NCBI RefSeq assembly: GCF_001949145.1
Contig: NW_019091409.1
Coordinates: 1,284,412 to 1,348,411, forward strand
DNA length: 64,000 bases
Direction of reading: 5' to 3'
Source: Acanthaster planci
Taxonomy: Eukaryota; Echinodermata; Asteroidea; Valvatida; Acanthasteridae
In this document: positions 1 through 12,266 of the stretch, piece after piece
Layout of the letters: the number at the start of each line of letters is the position of its first letter
How positions within the stretch are numbered: position 1 is the first letter of the stretch
Program-made: the position numbers and the translations under genes
The notes under the pieces: model-generated
The model's input: only the letters and a program-made list of their open reading frames with translations
Told to the model about the DNA's origin: nothing
Database searches by the model: none

Positions 1-781
1 TACTAGTATTACAATTCTTGCGGGTACACTTTGAATTGCCCTTTAAAACATCATGTTGAATATGCCTATATGACCGTGCATGTGGAATTTACATATCGCT
101 GAACTACTACAATCGAACTCGATGTCTCGACAACGTTTCACAAAAAAACCTCTTAAAATTTACGACTCTGCGGGACTCTAGGAAAGTTTCACAACAGCTG
201 CAGAAAATATAGGCCTAGTGTACATCCACTGTTACAAAGTATATAGACAAATACCCAAATTGGGAATTATTATGGGCAGTTTTCGCCTTGCAGTTTATCT
301 GGTCAATCCAACCTCTGCAAAGGCAGTCCTTCACACACCCAAGAATTAATGAGCGATCGCAAAACGCGTACATTCTGGAACACGTTTTGTTACCTTTGAC
401 CCCTAAACTTTCGGATACGTTACCGGTGGAATGGGCTATTGACTCATTCCCAAACTTTTTTTTGTCGCGAGCAAATAATTAAAGCCGGTTTTGAAGGATT
501 TTTCAGACTTTCAACGACCAAAATGTATTCAATATCACCCACAAAATTACAGATGTACCTCAATATCAACATCAACCTCCAATATTGAGTCATATCATGT
601 CACCTCCGCCTCGTTTTTCAAATTTTCATGGCCAGGCAGTCATCTCTCCCGCCTTTCCTCATCCCCTATCCCCTCCAATTTCTGGCAAAAATTTACAGCA
701 CTGACAAAGAGGCACTCACCAACTATTGTCCAGTCGGCGCGTCACTGAATTGTTTCTCAATTTTTGTTTGCTTTTGTTTAG
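1..781. other. 5' flank or intron, no gene recognised
   Basis: No coding exon could be supported here. The carboxypeptidase gene that begins at 782 must have upstream exons for its signal peptide and propeptide. They may lie in this stretch or before the window, but no open segment here resembles an M14 propeptide. Confidence 0.4.
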
Positions 782-3700
782 ATCTCGGACTGGATGACAG
801 ACTTCAGCCAAACCGAGTCCACAAGTTCCCTTACCATCAAGGAAATCTATATAGGCCATTCATTTGAGGGACGTTCTATTAAGGCACTGAAGGTGAGACA
901 AGTGAAGCATAATGTCTGACTGTCCATACACAGCCACTTAGAATTGTTTGCGTGGGAGACAGTGTGTTAACTTCTCTTCCTCCATTCCCATGGAAAAGGA
1001 CCTGGCTTGAAAACAAGACGAGGATGAAAAAAATAAAACAGAATGAATGAATGTTTTGACCCTTGGGGCAGAGTTGTAATGACTCGAGTCAATGACTCGA
1101 CTCCAGTCTGACTCGAGTCACATTTTTTGGCGTGTCGACTAGAGTCCCGACCGGTAAATGACTCTGCTCAAGTCTCTGCGATCAAATCCCGGACTCGACT
1201 CAACTCGAATCTCTAATAGAGACCAGATTACAAGCGTTTCCTCTTACAGATTTCTACAGGGAGCGGTCGGCTTGGTGCTTACACCCAAGGGGGCATAGAT
1301 GCTAGAGAATGGATCTCGCCTGCCACTGTCATCTACGTCGTCCAGAAGGTCAGAAAATAATGTCCTGCATAATTTGCTATCTTATCAGCCCACCTAATAT
1401 TCCCTTTTTCCATCGGCAAGATCCAACGTTGACATGATTTTTTTTCGAATCAACAATGATAATGAGGGAAGTTCCGAAGTTCCCCTACAGAGAGTGACAA
1501 ACTCGATGCAAATATATGCAGTGTCCTACAAACAATGCACATTCACCAAAGCCCTAAATGCTCCTAGCATTGGGATATTTCCGATTCCATGCAGTCCCTA
1601 TTAGGGACTTAAAGCAAATTCAACCCTTCTGATTTACCATGTGCACCAGTTTGTAGCAGGCTTCAAGAGTGGGTACAGCGCAGCCACCACATTTTTCAAC
1701 AAGTTTGACTGGTACGTTATCCCCCTGCTCAACCCTGACGGTTACCACTACACTCGTCCAGAGTCGGTACGTCTGATTTATTTTCAATTAAACGATAACC
1801 AATGTGGCATCAGCCACAAATTTACTCTTGGCCTAGCCCTCGCCCCCCTCTTGGTCTGATATTCCTACAAAATGGTTACCTCCCGTCTCTTACAGGAAAG
1901 CACATACATTTAGTAAACAGTTACTGAAGAAAATAATTCACGCGCACAATTAAAAGACATAAAAGTTTGCGTCACACCTTCCAGTTCAAAATGACAACAC
2001 TTAGGCACTCTTTTATGGGTCTTGTAAGTGGAAACTAAGTAAAAACTAACGCATTGCACGAAGCTGCATTAGAAACACTGTGAGAAATTTTTTCCCACTC
2101 TCACTTCTGAGGTAAAATTTCCAAGTTCTACGTCGGAGAAACATGTATAAGTCGTACGTACGACTATTCTCGTGTATATATAAGCGAAATTGAAATTTTA
2201 TCTAAAGGCAGAGAGATTAATCAATTTTGGTTTTCAATATGTTCCTAATCAGTACTATAGAAATGCACGGACTTAACAAAAAGACAAATAAAGCACACGG
2301 GCACTCACAGGTGGACCTAAGTTCATGAAATGTAGGATGGTTTTTCTCGTCTCTTCTTTATCTCTTGATAATCACTCCCAAAATCTGGAAAACGTTCCAG
2401 TTCCACTGACAAAATATACATAGAACACTCGCCGAACACAACGTATCTACCGCTGCTTTAGAATCTTGTAACTCTCGGCGTTAACAGTAATCCCCAGTTG
2501 CACAGAATTTCAGATAACCTGTAGTAATTAGCCCTAGATATGTTGATTTTGCAGGCTGCCTCAAGCAATATGGTTTAAGACAACCTAGACTACACAGTTT
2601 AAATTGTCTTTTGATATTTTCGGGCTTTTGAAAGAAATTAGTACGAATGCTTATAGTGACCGTCGGTGTTTTCACGTTTCCAAGATAAATTATCACAAAA
2701 ATTTTGTATAGGGACATATTTCAGGTTTGTATGATCGGGGAAGACATCTTTCTTAGATATGATATCACGGGAAAGATGTCTTTCTCAAAAGCAATACAAC
2801 GAAGAGACGTCTTTCCAAGATATAACACCGAGGACGGGCGTCTTTCTGGGGTATGACATCATCAGGTATTAAGACGTCTTTCTGAGATATGACATACATG
2901 TACATGTAAGTGAAATACGTCAAAAAGATCTCCCTATGCCGTCTTGGAAACATGGAAACTCGGATGTTCACTTTAAGCTTCCTCTAATTATAAATCTTGA
3001 AGGCATCCTAATTTACCTCTGAATGAACAACCTAAGTACTAAGTAGTAGTACATTTAAAGAAATACTTGAAATACCTTTTCTTACAGTCACCCAACGATC
3101 GTATGTGGAGTAAGAATCGTCAACTCACCTCCTCTACCTACTGTAAAGGAATCAACTTGAACAGAAACTATGGCTACCAATGGGGTAATCTTACTTTCTG
3201 ATTGAAAAAGAGACCGAACCGTCAGTGATGAACAAATCCAAGAGAACTATTTTGGGCGAATGAGTTTAGTCAAAATGTATTAACCTTGCTTTTTTTTTTT
3301 TACAAACGCTGACCCCGTTTTGTGTGGGTGGAAAAGATTTTTACAAATTCAACCCATAGATTTTCCCTACACATGCACATCTGGCCCAGGAGACTTATAG
3401 GGAAAGCGGTATTTCCATTTCGGCCTAGTTATAGATATGTATAATTTTAATACATTTTAATACAATATTGAGTTATTCCTGCAGTTGCATTCAAAGATCG
3501 CAAGTCAGTTAATTCTGCGACTGAACAGAACATTCCGATTTTCCTACTAAACTTATACAGTTACAAAATACTGGTTAATAAATTTGCGGCGGGTGTATGT
3601 CTCTAGACCAAAATTTTGATAAAAGTAACAATTTGAGCAAAGAATTTAAACATTCTCTGAAAAGGGTGTTCCTTCGGGGGTCGGGGAGTGTGGATTTCAA

Positions 3701-6700
3701 GCCTTTTGTGGGGATTCTTTGGCTCCGTCTGTCCACATAGACAATGGGTTGCGCCGAGTTGCCAGTTAAATCAGGAGGTGTGGCTGTACAGGACGATTCT
3801 GGAGTGACAGTCTCTGGAGCAGCTGCTGCACACGAACGTCTGTTGCCTTTGGATAGTCTCTGCTGAGGCTTTCCTCTTCTTCCTACGATCTGACCGCGGG
3901 CAAGCATGTTTCCCTTCAGCTGTGGAGATGCACAGCCTGTCGCCAGGCTGTGCGGTCTGCTGCCATGGTTTCCCAAGCATCCACATTGATGTCCGCAGAC
4001 ATGAGGTCTTGATGGCAGGCATCGCTGAGGCGCAGCTGAGGACGCCCTGTGCGTAGAAATCCTGTGGCCAGCTTACCATACAGAATGTCCTTTGGTATGC
4101 AGCCATCGTCCATACGCTGTACGTGGCCAAGCAAGCGACGCCGTCTCTGTGAAAGGGGGCGTACATGCTCCATAAGCCTGCCTGGTCCAGCATGACTGTG
4201 TTAGGTACGCGACCCCTCCAGGAGATGCCTGGGATCCGACGCAGGCATCTGAGATGGAAAGTGTTAAGGCAGTTTTCTTGATGAGTGTAAGTAGCCCAGC
4301 TCTTACTGCGGTAGAGGAGGGTACTCAGCACATAAGCTCTGTAAACCACCATTTTAGTAGCTGTGGTGAGCTTGCTGTTTTCCCAGACTCTCTTGGCTAA
4401 CTTTGCCGCAGCAGCAGCAGCTTCCCAATACGTCTGTTGAGTCTGGGTCTAGGGACAGGTTGTTAGAGACCGTCGGACCTAAATAGGTGAACTCATCAAC
4501 CGCGTGCAGTCTGTGGTCACCAGTGGTGATATGTGGGACTTCACGGACGTCCTGGCACATGATCTATGTCTTCTTTACGCTAATGGAGAGGCCAAACTCC
4601 TGGCAGGTACGTGTCATGGACCTGACAGCAGGCCTGTCTGGGTATGTTACATCAAGGTGGCATCATCAGCAAACAGGATCTCTCTGATCAAGACCTGTCT
4701 ATCGAACTTTGGTCTTTGCTGTCAGGCGAGCGAGGTTAAAAAAGCTTGCCGTCAGAGCGCATGTGGAGGTAGATCGTCAGAGATTCTGAAAGCCAGAGAC
4801 AGGACCAGGGAGAGGATCCCCATAAGTGTTGGGGCTAGAACACATTCCTGCTTGACACCATTCCTGATGGGGAAAGGCTGTGTAGGGGAGCCATCGAACT
4901 GCACTGTCCCCTGTATGCCGTCGTGGAAGGAAAGGATGATGTTCAGCAGCTCTGCTGGGCAACCATCGAGCAGTGCGAAAGGCCTCTTCTACTGCCAGGT
5001 CAAACGCCTTGGTTAAGTCGATTAAGGCGATGTAAAGAGGATGCCTTTGTTCTCAGCTCTTCTCTTGCAGTTGTTTGATGGAGAAGATCATGTCGATCGT
5101 AGATCTCTTGGCCCTGAAGCTGCACTGGGACTTGCAGCAGAATCGCTCTGCTTGCGAATGCAGCCAAATCAGAACAACACGTGCCAACGTTTTTCCAGCA
5201 ACTCAGAGGAGGGATATGCCTCTGTAGTTGTTACAGTCGCTAGACCCCTTTTGTTGTGATACAATGTGATGATGGCAGAGAAGCTTGTGCAAGTGGGTGA
5301 GAATTGTTTGCACACTGCAGCACCTCAGCTGGGATGCCAACTGAACCTAAAGCCTTGTCGTGGGCCAGCGACTTGATAGCCTTGCTGAGTGGAAAGACGT
5401 CATTCTCCCTGGCGTACAGGTCCTGGATAGTGTTCAACCCACCTCTCCATCTGTTTGGCTGGGTCTTTAATGACTGCACCTTTCTTAAATTTGAGGGGGG
5501 CAATTCTGCGTACTGAGGGGCCGAATGCCTTCTTCGATCCCTGAAACATGCCTTGCACGTTGCCACCGGCGCCGCAGATCTGAATTTCCTAAGGCAGGGC
5601 CTGCCAGTACTCGTTTACAAAGCGTCTGGCGGTCTTCTGAGCTGCACTTCTTGCGGAACGCAGGGTTGCTGGGTTCTTCTCTGATCATGGGTCACACTTG
5701 TCGTTAGTCAGAGCGACCTTTTGGTTGTGATGACAGGTTCCATCTCAGCTTGATGTTCTTCGAACCAGTCTTGGCCTCTCTTCGCTTTCTTCCCGAGTGT
5801 TGCCATAGCTACAGTGTAGACAGTGTCACGTAAGTGGCTCCAATTTTCCTGCACTGATGAGATGAGCTGACTGAGCCTGTTTGATTTGTGCATTGAGTTC
5901 AGAACAGAGCTTTGGGTGGGTTGCGCTAGAGATGTTGACAGGGGCGACCTGATCGCTCAGTTTGAAAGATCTTTTATGACAACAGCCGGACTCTGCTGCT
6001 CACAAGAGAGTGATCCGTGTTGCAATTGGCAATGCAACTGTTCAAAAATGTTGAAAGCAGCTCGTCTGGTAATGGCCATGTCAATCTGGCGCCAATGTTT
6101 AGATCTTGGATGCAGCCAGGAGACTTTATTATGTGGTTTCAGCTCAAAGAACGAGTTGGTAATGCACATCTTGTGGTAAGAGCAGAGCTCGAGCAGAGCT
6201 CAAGCAGACACTAGCCGTTAATTGGCGTTCTTATTTCCGATTCCAAAGTGACCGAGGCAGTCTATGAGGAGTGATTTGATCCCACTGTAGCATTAAAGTC
6301 ACCCAGTTTGAATGTGCTCGAACTGTATCTTGTCGATGACCGCATCAAGGTCCTCATAGAACTGGTGGGTTTCTTGAGGAGAGGACTGTGTTGAAGCATA
6401 GACGCTCACGAAGTTCACTTGGCCGATAGATGTTGCGAGGCAGAGGAAGAGGATGCGTTTCGATTTACCTGTAGAGGGAGTACTACCATATGGCAGTAAC
6501 AGCAAAGCAAACACCGTGTAGACGGGCTTCATCGGAGGACTTGCCTTGCCAGAAGCAGGTGTAGTTTTCGAACAGCATGCCATCTGCAGCAAGCCTGGTC
6601 TTCTGCGAAGCTGCTATATCACTTTCCAATCTTTTCAGCTCAGAGTTGATGCTGTTATTGATCTGCTGTAGGTCGTCCGAGAGGCCAGGACACATGATCA

Positions 6701-9416
6701 TTACATTCCATGTGGCCAGTTGCATGCTTGGTGTTTTTTGTTGTTGTTTTTTTGTTTTTTTCCTTTCCTTAACGTTACATTTTTGGTCTGGTGCAATGGT
6801 GACTATTTGCTTTTCGAACAAATCTAAGCTCCAAGCACAATGAGGAGCAGGCAGACAGCGGCGGAACAGCACCCGCTGCTCGGGGGCTGCCCGGATTGAG
6901 ACGGGCGGCCGTTCAGTGAGGTGCGATGATCTCTCCCACCGTTGGAGCCTACCCGTAGCGTCCGTGTCTCATGCCAGTTGGACTAGGACGTGTTATTTCT
7001 TCTACTTTGCAGCAGCACCGAAAGTGACCTCCCCGGGAGCAAAAACTTCGGCGTTGAGTATGGAGATCATGGTCTGCCCAAACGTCAAGATCGCTCACTC
7101 GGCCTTAAAGGAGAGCAGAACAATACATTTGGCACCTGCTTGACTTCAGGGGTGCCGGAAGAGGGCGTTCACGTCGTCCTTCCGCCTCAGGGGCTACACT
7201 CCGAATTCTGTCAGGATTACTCCTAGCCTTTTCCTTCCCCTAGGTGCCCATAAGGCAGTGAGGCTAAATCAGCCATAGCAAGGGGGTTTGAGGTCAGTAT
7301 TTTCTTCACCTAGATGGGCTACCTTCCGAGGTTAACAAGCCCTATCTGCCCGAAGAAGATGTGATGATACAGGCTCGTAATGGTCCCTATAATTGTCCCA
7401 GTGGAAAAATGAAAACATAAAAGGGGTCGGATTTTCTAGAATGAGAAGCAGCGACACACTGTTTAAGGAAAGAAACATTGAGATATCAGAGCTCTTGTGT
7501 AAAGCTCAGAGCTGTTCAAGGCAATCATTTGCTAACAAATTCAGCCATCTGACGTTAAATTTGCAAGCATAGATTTTTCTGAAAGCCATTTAAAAGAATC
7601 TCCATGTTGGGAAGGACTCCCTGCCGGTGTTTAGAATGTTATTATTGATATTAACAAGAACTGTGTTCACTTTATCCAAGCTGGGAGTGGTTCCTCCAGC
7701 AACCCCTGCAGTGAAGTTTATTTTGGAGATTACCCATATAGTTCATACGAAATCAAGTCGGTCAAGAATTGGCTGCTCAACCTGAAGAAAAGTCAGACCT
7801 TTATGATCCACGTGGATGTCCACAGCTACGGCCAGTATTGGGTCTATCCTTACAGCTATATTAACAGTCAATATGCCAAGACCGAGGATCATGATGACCT
7901 GGTGAGTATATCAGGGTACTGGGTGGGATGGCATGACCAGAGTGGTTCAATGGTGTGTGGATTGAGTATAACCAATAAGTGCTTGGCAGACTGTCTCAAA
8001 ATTAGAAACAAAGATCCACATAATAATCAATTCACTATCCACACATGTACTGATTTCTGTGATAGTGGATGGAGTTTAGGTAATACCTACTTTTACGATC
8101 CTGACCTGCTACTTTCTCACGAAGGTGATAGAGGTACACCTCTTTATGCATTTACATGTACTTGCAGCAAACTTTCGGGAGACGGGATTCTGATTTTTTT
8201 TCTGGTCAAATCAATTTGCACTTTCATTTAATTACAGGCTGATTATAATTCATTTGCTTATCCGTAAAACTTTATCTTTAGTGGTGCTTAGACCAACACA
8301 GAACAGCCTCACTCTGACCAAACCTTTGAAGTCTTTTGTAGACCGACATGAGTGATTCAAATAACAGCGGACTTGCAATGTTTTTTCTACTGCTCGTGCT
8401 TCACTTCACAGGAACGGGTGGCCAAGGCTGCGACACAGGCACTGACAGCAGTGTTTGGCACAAAATACAAAACAATGACATCTGGAGACTTGTGTAAGTA
8501 TATGTGCTTCCCAAAATTAGGGATAAATGCATCTTGAATTTTTGCCCTTATGTTAGTTTGATTCATCACATGATGAAATGCAAAGAATAAGTACAAAGTT
8601 TGGGAAGGACTAAAGCTATCATTGCCTATCATTCCACAAACAATCTCCATCTGAATTGGTTTTTTTAAAGCAAAGTTTGAACCAAAAACACTGAATGTAG
8701 AATTACAGTGAAAAAGAACAAAGTGTAACTGGTGGAAAACTGCGAGATGCGACAGTTTTAACTCATGAAGATGGGTTTGCGGCCTAACTCTGTTTGACAC
8801 TAGTTCATTAACTAGGTCTTTCTCCCGAAAGGAAGACACAATTTTTATTTTTCTTTAAAAATGTTAAAAATGCAAGTCTTATTTTGAGGGCAAGGCCATT
8901 TTTAACTGATACTCATAGTCAGATTTTAGTTTAATACAATGTGGTCATAAACACCCTGGCATCAAGATAAGACTCCCTCAGTTTGAAATTAACTCTAATT
9001 CACCCAAATCCTTCAAAATCCACCAGGATATGAGGATTTTGAGGGATTGAGGAAGGTAGAGACAAGCCACTACTTTCTGTCACAGGACTCGATGCAACTT
9101 GAAAATTAAAACCACACAAATGTGTGGTAGTGGAGGATTGTGAAGAATTAAGGGAAAGTGCTGATCAAATAGCTCGGGCGCTTAGCTAGGAGAATCAACT
9201 TTGTATCCCCAAAATTTGTGTTTGACAGACCCGGCAGGTGGGGTGAGTGAGGACTTTGGTTACAAGATCCTGAAAGCTAAGTACTCTTACGCTGTGAAAT
9301 TGCGGGACACAGGACATTATGGGTATGAGCTGCCTGAGAACCAGATTAGACCTTGTGGAGACGAAACCTACTCTGGGTTCAGAGAAATGTTCCTAGAAGT
9401 CCTGAAGGAGGTTTAA
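782..9416 (+). CDS. M14 A/B-type metallocarboxypeptidase domain protein, probable pseudoenzyme
   Basis: Seven exons give 304 residues: 782-892, 1250-1348, 1650-1766, 3088-3184, 7681-7901, 8412-8493 and 9229-9416 (stop TAA). All introns are GT-AG and every phase joins. This is nearly a full carboxypeptidase A/B catalytic domain; the signal peptide, propeptide and first residues are not seen. Recognisable blocks are the EGRSIKALK strand, DAREWISPAT, NPDGYHYT, LNRNYGY, SNPCSE, VDVHSYGQ, YPAGG and KLRDTGHYGY. Kept from bovine CPA numbering are Glu72, Asn144-Arg145, His196, Tyr198, Tyr248 and the Cys138/Cys161 pair. Changed are His69 (Asp, codon 1298-1300), Arg127 (Ser, 3109-3111) and Glu270 (Lys, 9297-9299). 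Active family members hydrolyse C-terminal residues outside the cell using Zn; this copy lacks a zinc ligand, the oxyanion Arg and the general base, so I infer it is catalytically dead or altered. Intron 4 carries an antisense LINE. The family call is firm; the function is unknown. Confidence 0.9.
1069..1230 (+). mobile_element. Fragment of hAT-type nonautonomous element (CAGAGTTGTAATGA end)
   Basis: Starts with CAGAGTTGTAATGACTCG and carries repeated ACTCGAGTCA-like motifs. It matches the left end of the complete element at 11790-12266. The right terminal repeat is not found, so this copy is truncated at about 1200-1230. It lies in intron 1 of the carboxypeptidase gene. Confidence 0.6.
3740..7240 (-). 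mobile_element. Decayed non-LTR retrotransposon (LINE) with endonuclease and reverse transcriptase
   Basis: Read on the minus strand, pieces of an endonuclease domain lie at about 6870-6300 (MQLATWNV near the start, NFVSVYAST later). Reverse-transcriptase pieces follow: NNYRGISLL near 5215, ALIDLTKAF near 5020 and the catalytic ILFADDA near 4670. The C-terminal block MDDGCIPKDILYGKLATG ends near 3920. Stops and frameshifts break the frame many times, so it is dead. It sits antisense in intron 4 of the carboxypeptidase gene. GC content rises at its presumed 5' end (about 6840-7240). The order EN then RT is typical of LINEs; the exact clade and both ends are uncertain. Confidence 0.85.
9003..9053. 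repeat. Short hairpin repeat (CCTTCAAAATCC...GGATTTTGAGGG)
   Basis: Two arms, TTCAAAATCC and GGATTTTGAGG, flank the spacer ACCAGGATATGA. A diverged copy with the same ACCAGGA spacer start lies at 39565-39615 in COG2 intron 3. It falls in the last intron of the carboxypeptidase gene. Confidence 0.5.
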
Positions 9417-9492
9417 GACATAGAGGGGTCGCTACAGGAACTGACGGAAAACAAAGGATTATTACAAATAATAATCTAGAAAAGCATTATTA

Positions 9493-9498
9493 AATAAA
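9493..9498 (+). other. Polyadenylation signal AATAAA of the carboxypeptidase gene
   Basis: AATAAA lies 77 bases after the TAA stop, in an AT-rich 3' UTR. A second AATAAA is near 9590. Which one is used cannot be told from sequence. Confidence 0.45.
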
Positions 9499-10590
9499 AA
9501 AGTAAATGATACAGATTGAAAGCCACACTACTGTCATAATAATGGTAACATAAATAATTGACAGTCACAAAGAAAAATATCAAACCTTTAAATAAACTCT
9601 TTTGGTAAATAATTGTGAAGGTATCTTCTGAAACAGTCTCCATTTGAATCAAAAAGAAAGATAGAAACTTAGAAAAGATTCTCAAAACAAAATAAGGGAA
9701 CGTGGAAACAATTGTCTTAGGGGTTTACAGAATGGTTATGGGTATTATGGGTGAATTTTCCCCTCACCAGAAGAAGCCTAGAAGCCCTCTGACAAAAACT
9801 CAATGCTGACATTTAGACTTGGACCGCGCAAGCCGATGTAGCAAGCCATTTTATTTTTAAAAGGAGGCCTTGTTGTATTTTTCTTCCAAACTTACCTTTA
9901 AGACGTCCGCAAACTTTTAAATGAAAACTGTTAATATAAGGACACATACTCAAGACAGGTAATATGTTCACGGTACATGTAATTCATTGTGAAAGTGTTT
10001 TGCGTTTATAAAACAGGGCACAAGAACTCACAGGGTGACATGATGCCTCCATTCTTCTCGGCAAATTTATTAAAAAATGACGAAAAAATAACGTTTTCCC
10101 TCGGACAGTATACCACTAACTTTATTCACTTTTTACTGCATACAACAAAAACAAACAGAATTCACTTTTCTGATTTTAATTATTTTAAACAATGTCACCT
10201 TGCATATTTAAGTTTGGAATCAAATGAAACTGAATTCACTGAAGATATTATTGTAGGCCACAGTGTCGGTTATTGAATGACACGTTTACTCAACTGCAGT
10301 GATGTTAAATGAATGTCGATCTGAGCTTAACAATAAACAGAATAACATTGTATGGGCACTTTGGGCAGCATAAGCTTTTCGTTTGGTTGGTATATTCAAT
10401 TTGCGTCATCAGAAGGGGGGAATGGGGGCTGTGTGCAAGAAAAGGAGCCTTTTTTGTAACAAGAGAAAGGTGGAATTTCAGGCTTTTCATGGTGAAAGAA
10501 GCAATGGGTGGAAAGGCTTGCAGTAGCACCATGCGAAGGAATATATCTCTCTTAAGAGTATGTGTGGTTCTGAAAAGAACCGGGAGTATG

Positions 10591-10632
10591 CTCAACGTTT
10601 CGGACTGCGTGCTCAGTCTGTCGTCAGGAGAG
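10591..10632 (-). repeat. Hammerhead-ribozyme-like core in a dispersed repeat, copy 1
   Basis: On the minus strand the order is CTGACGA, a stem GACTG...CAGTC, then GAAAC. This resembles the conserved core and stem II of the hammerhead fold, as found in the terminal repeats of Penelope-like elements. Upstream on the plus strand is a shared block, GTATGTGTGGTTCTGAAAAG. A second copy is at 27281-27325. One unpaired position beside the core departs from the usual pattern, so activity is doubtful. Confidence 0.35.
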
Positions 10633-11789
10633 AAAGGTGATTTTTTTAATCCATTTAAATTCCCTTCCTTCAAAGGCATGTAAAAAGCACCTTAAAATAT
10701 AGCCTGCCCATATGAAAAGCAATAAGAGGCTACACGAAATGATTACCAAACTTTTGGGATTTTGGATATACCCTAGTTTGTGCTCTATAGAACATCTACA
10801 CTTCCAAACACAACATGCCACAGAGTTCCTTTTGCGACACATGCCAGAACTGACTTGTGTCCAGACCTCAAAAAAGAGAGTATGTATGTTTTGCTACAAT
10901 CACTGAAAGAAACTTGAGGGATGGGGATTTGGGGGGCATTTGGGGGGGGGGCCTGACAGCATTAGACACTATAATATTCATGATACATGCACATCTGTAT
11001 TATGTACATGCATTACATTCATGCAGAATATTACAGAATGTAAGTTAAGTCTTCACAATCCCCTTAATTTTTTCTCACCACAAAAGGGGCGGGGGGAATA
11101 GATGGTTCAATGCCCGCCTCAATATATATCCCCACCCACCCCCACCTGCTGAGATTTATGCCCACAGCTACAATATACAGGTTTCCTTATACACAAAAAT
11201 GGGAAAATGTTCCATAGTGAGGTATCCACCCTAAGCAGAAGGCCTCCTTGTTAACCTCTCTTGTGGAAAATTCAGGAGGAGTGTCTGTCAAGTACCAAAT
11301 ACCCCCCTCATCAGTTGAAAAATGGCCATGTTGGTGGGTAATGTTCATTTTGTTGGTAGTGATGTGATCGTAGTATATGTTTCCTGGTCGTTGATGAATG
11401 AAGTTCAGTTCCAACCAAAGGAGCCTCTGTCGCTAAGAAAATTTCCCAAACTACGCGTCAAGCACGGGGCTCATACCAGAAGTGACAAGAATAGATTCGA
11501 ATAATCCAGCTGAAAATTGGAGACTAGTGTGAAAATTGCAGGCCCTACACTGGAGTCTGGGCTAAGGTCAAGTGAAGACTTGAGCCTTTCCCAGTTAGAG
11601 ACTAACAGGTCTTCAAGTCTACTTTTTGGACTGTTCTCTGGGATTTGTTCAAATGATTTAGTTTGAATGAAAAAATAGCTGTGGGCAGAAGCACAGCCTG
11701 AGGGTTTTGGTAGTGGAGTCTAGGTGAAGATCAAGGAAATTTCGATAAAAATTATTATGCTGTAAAATCGGGGTGATTAATGGATCATA

Positions 11790-12266
11790 CAGAGTTATAA
11801 TGATTAGAGTCAATGGCATGAGTCAAAATCTGACAGAAGTCAGAATTCTTGGTGACTTGACTAGAGTCCTGACAGGTAGATGACTCAATTTGAGTCAGTG
11901 CAAGCAAATAACTTGATTCAAGTCTCTCATCAGAAGACCCGACTTGAGTGACAGTTTGAGACTTGCGTCCCACATATTAAAGCAAATTTCCTTACGAAAA
12001 AATATTTGCAATGACTTACAGCACTGGTTTATAAAGTTCGTGTCATGTGTTGTCATTAAGAGTACGAGGAAGTGTGACCACATGTAGAACACAGAGGTTA
12101 ATTACAAAATGCTAAAAATGACCTTCTGTCTTGTTATTTATCATACTGTGTTCAAATTTTTATGATCAAATTGGCCCAAGCTAAATACTTGACTTGTCTC
12201 AACTCACAGTTTTTACCAAATGACTTGACTTGGCTGGAATCACAAAAAAAACTCCTTACAACTCTG
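11790..12266. mobile_element. hAT-superfamily nonautonomous DNA transposon, 477 bp
   Basis: The left end is CAGAGTTATAATGA and the right end, reverse-complemented, is CAGAGTTGTAAGGA. A perfect 8-bp target duplication GGATCATA lies at 11782-11789 and 12267-12274. The interior is full of ACTTGA/GAGTCA motifs and has no transposase frame. CA-G starts with 8-bp duplications are typical of hAT. A truncated relative is at 1069. Confidence 0.88.

Noticed and set aside
10305-10683. 124-residue frames on both strands over the same span
   Set aside because: Mirror-image frames with no family resemblance, overlapping the hammerhead-like repeat.
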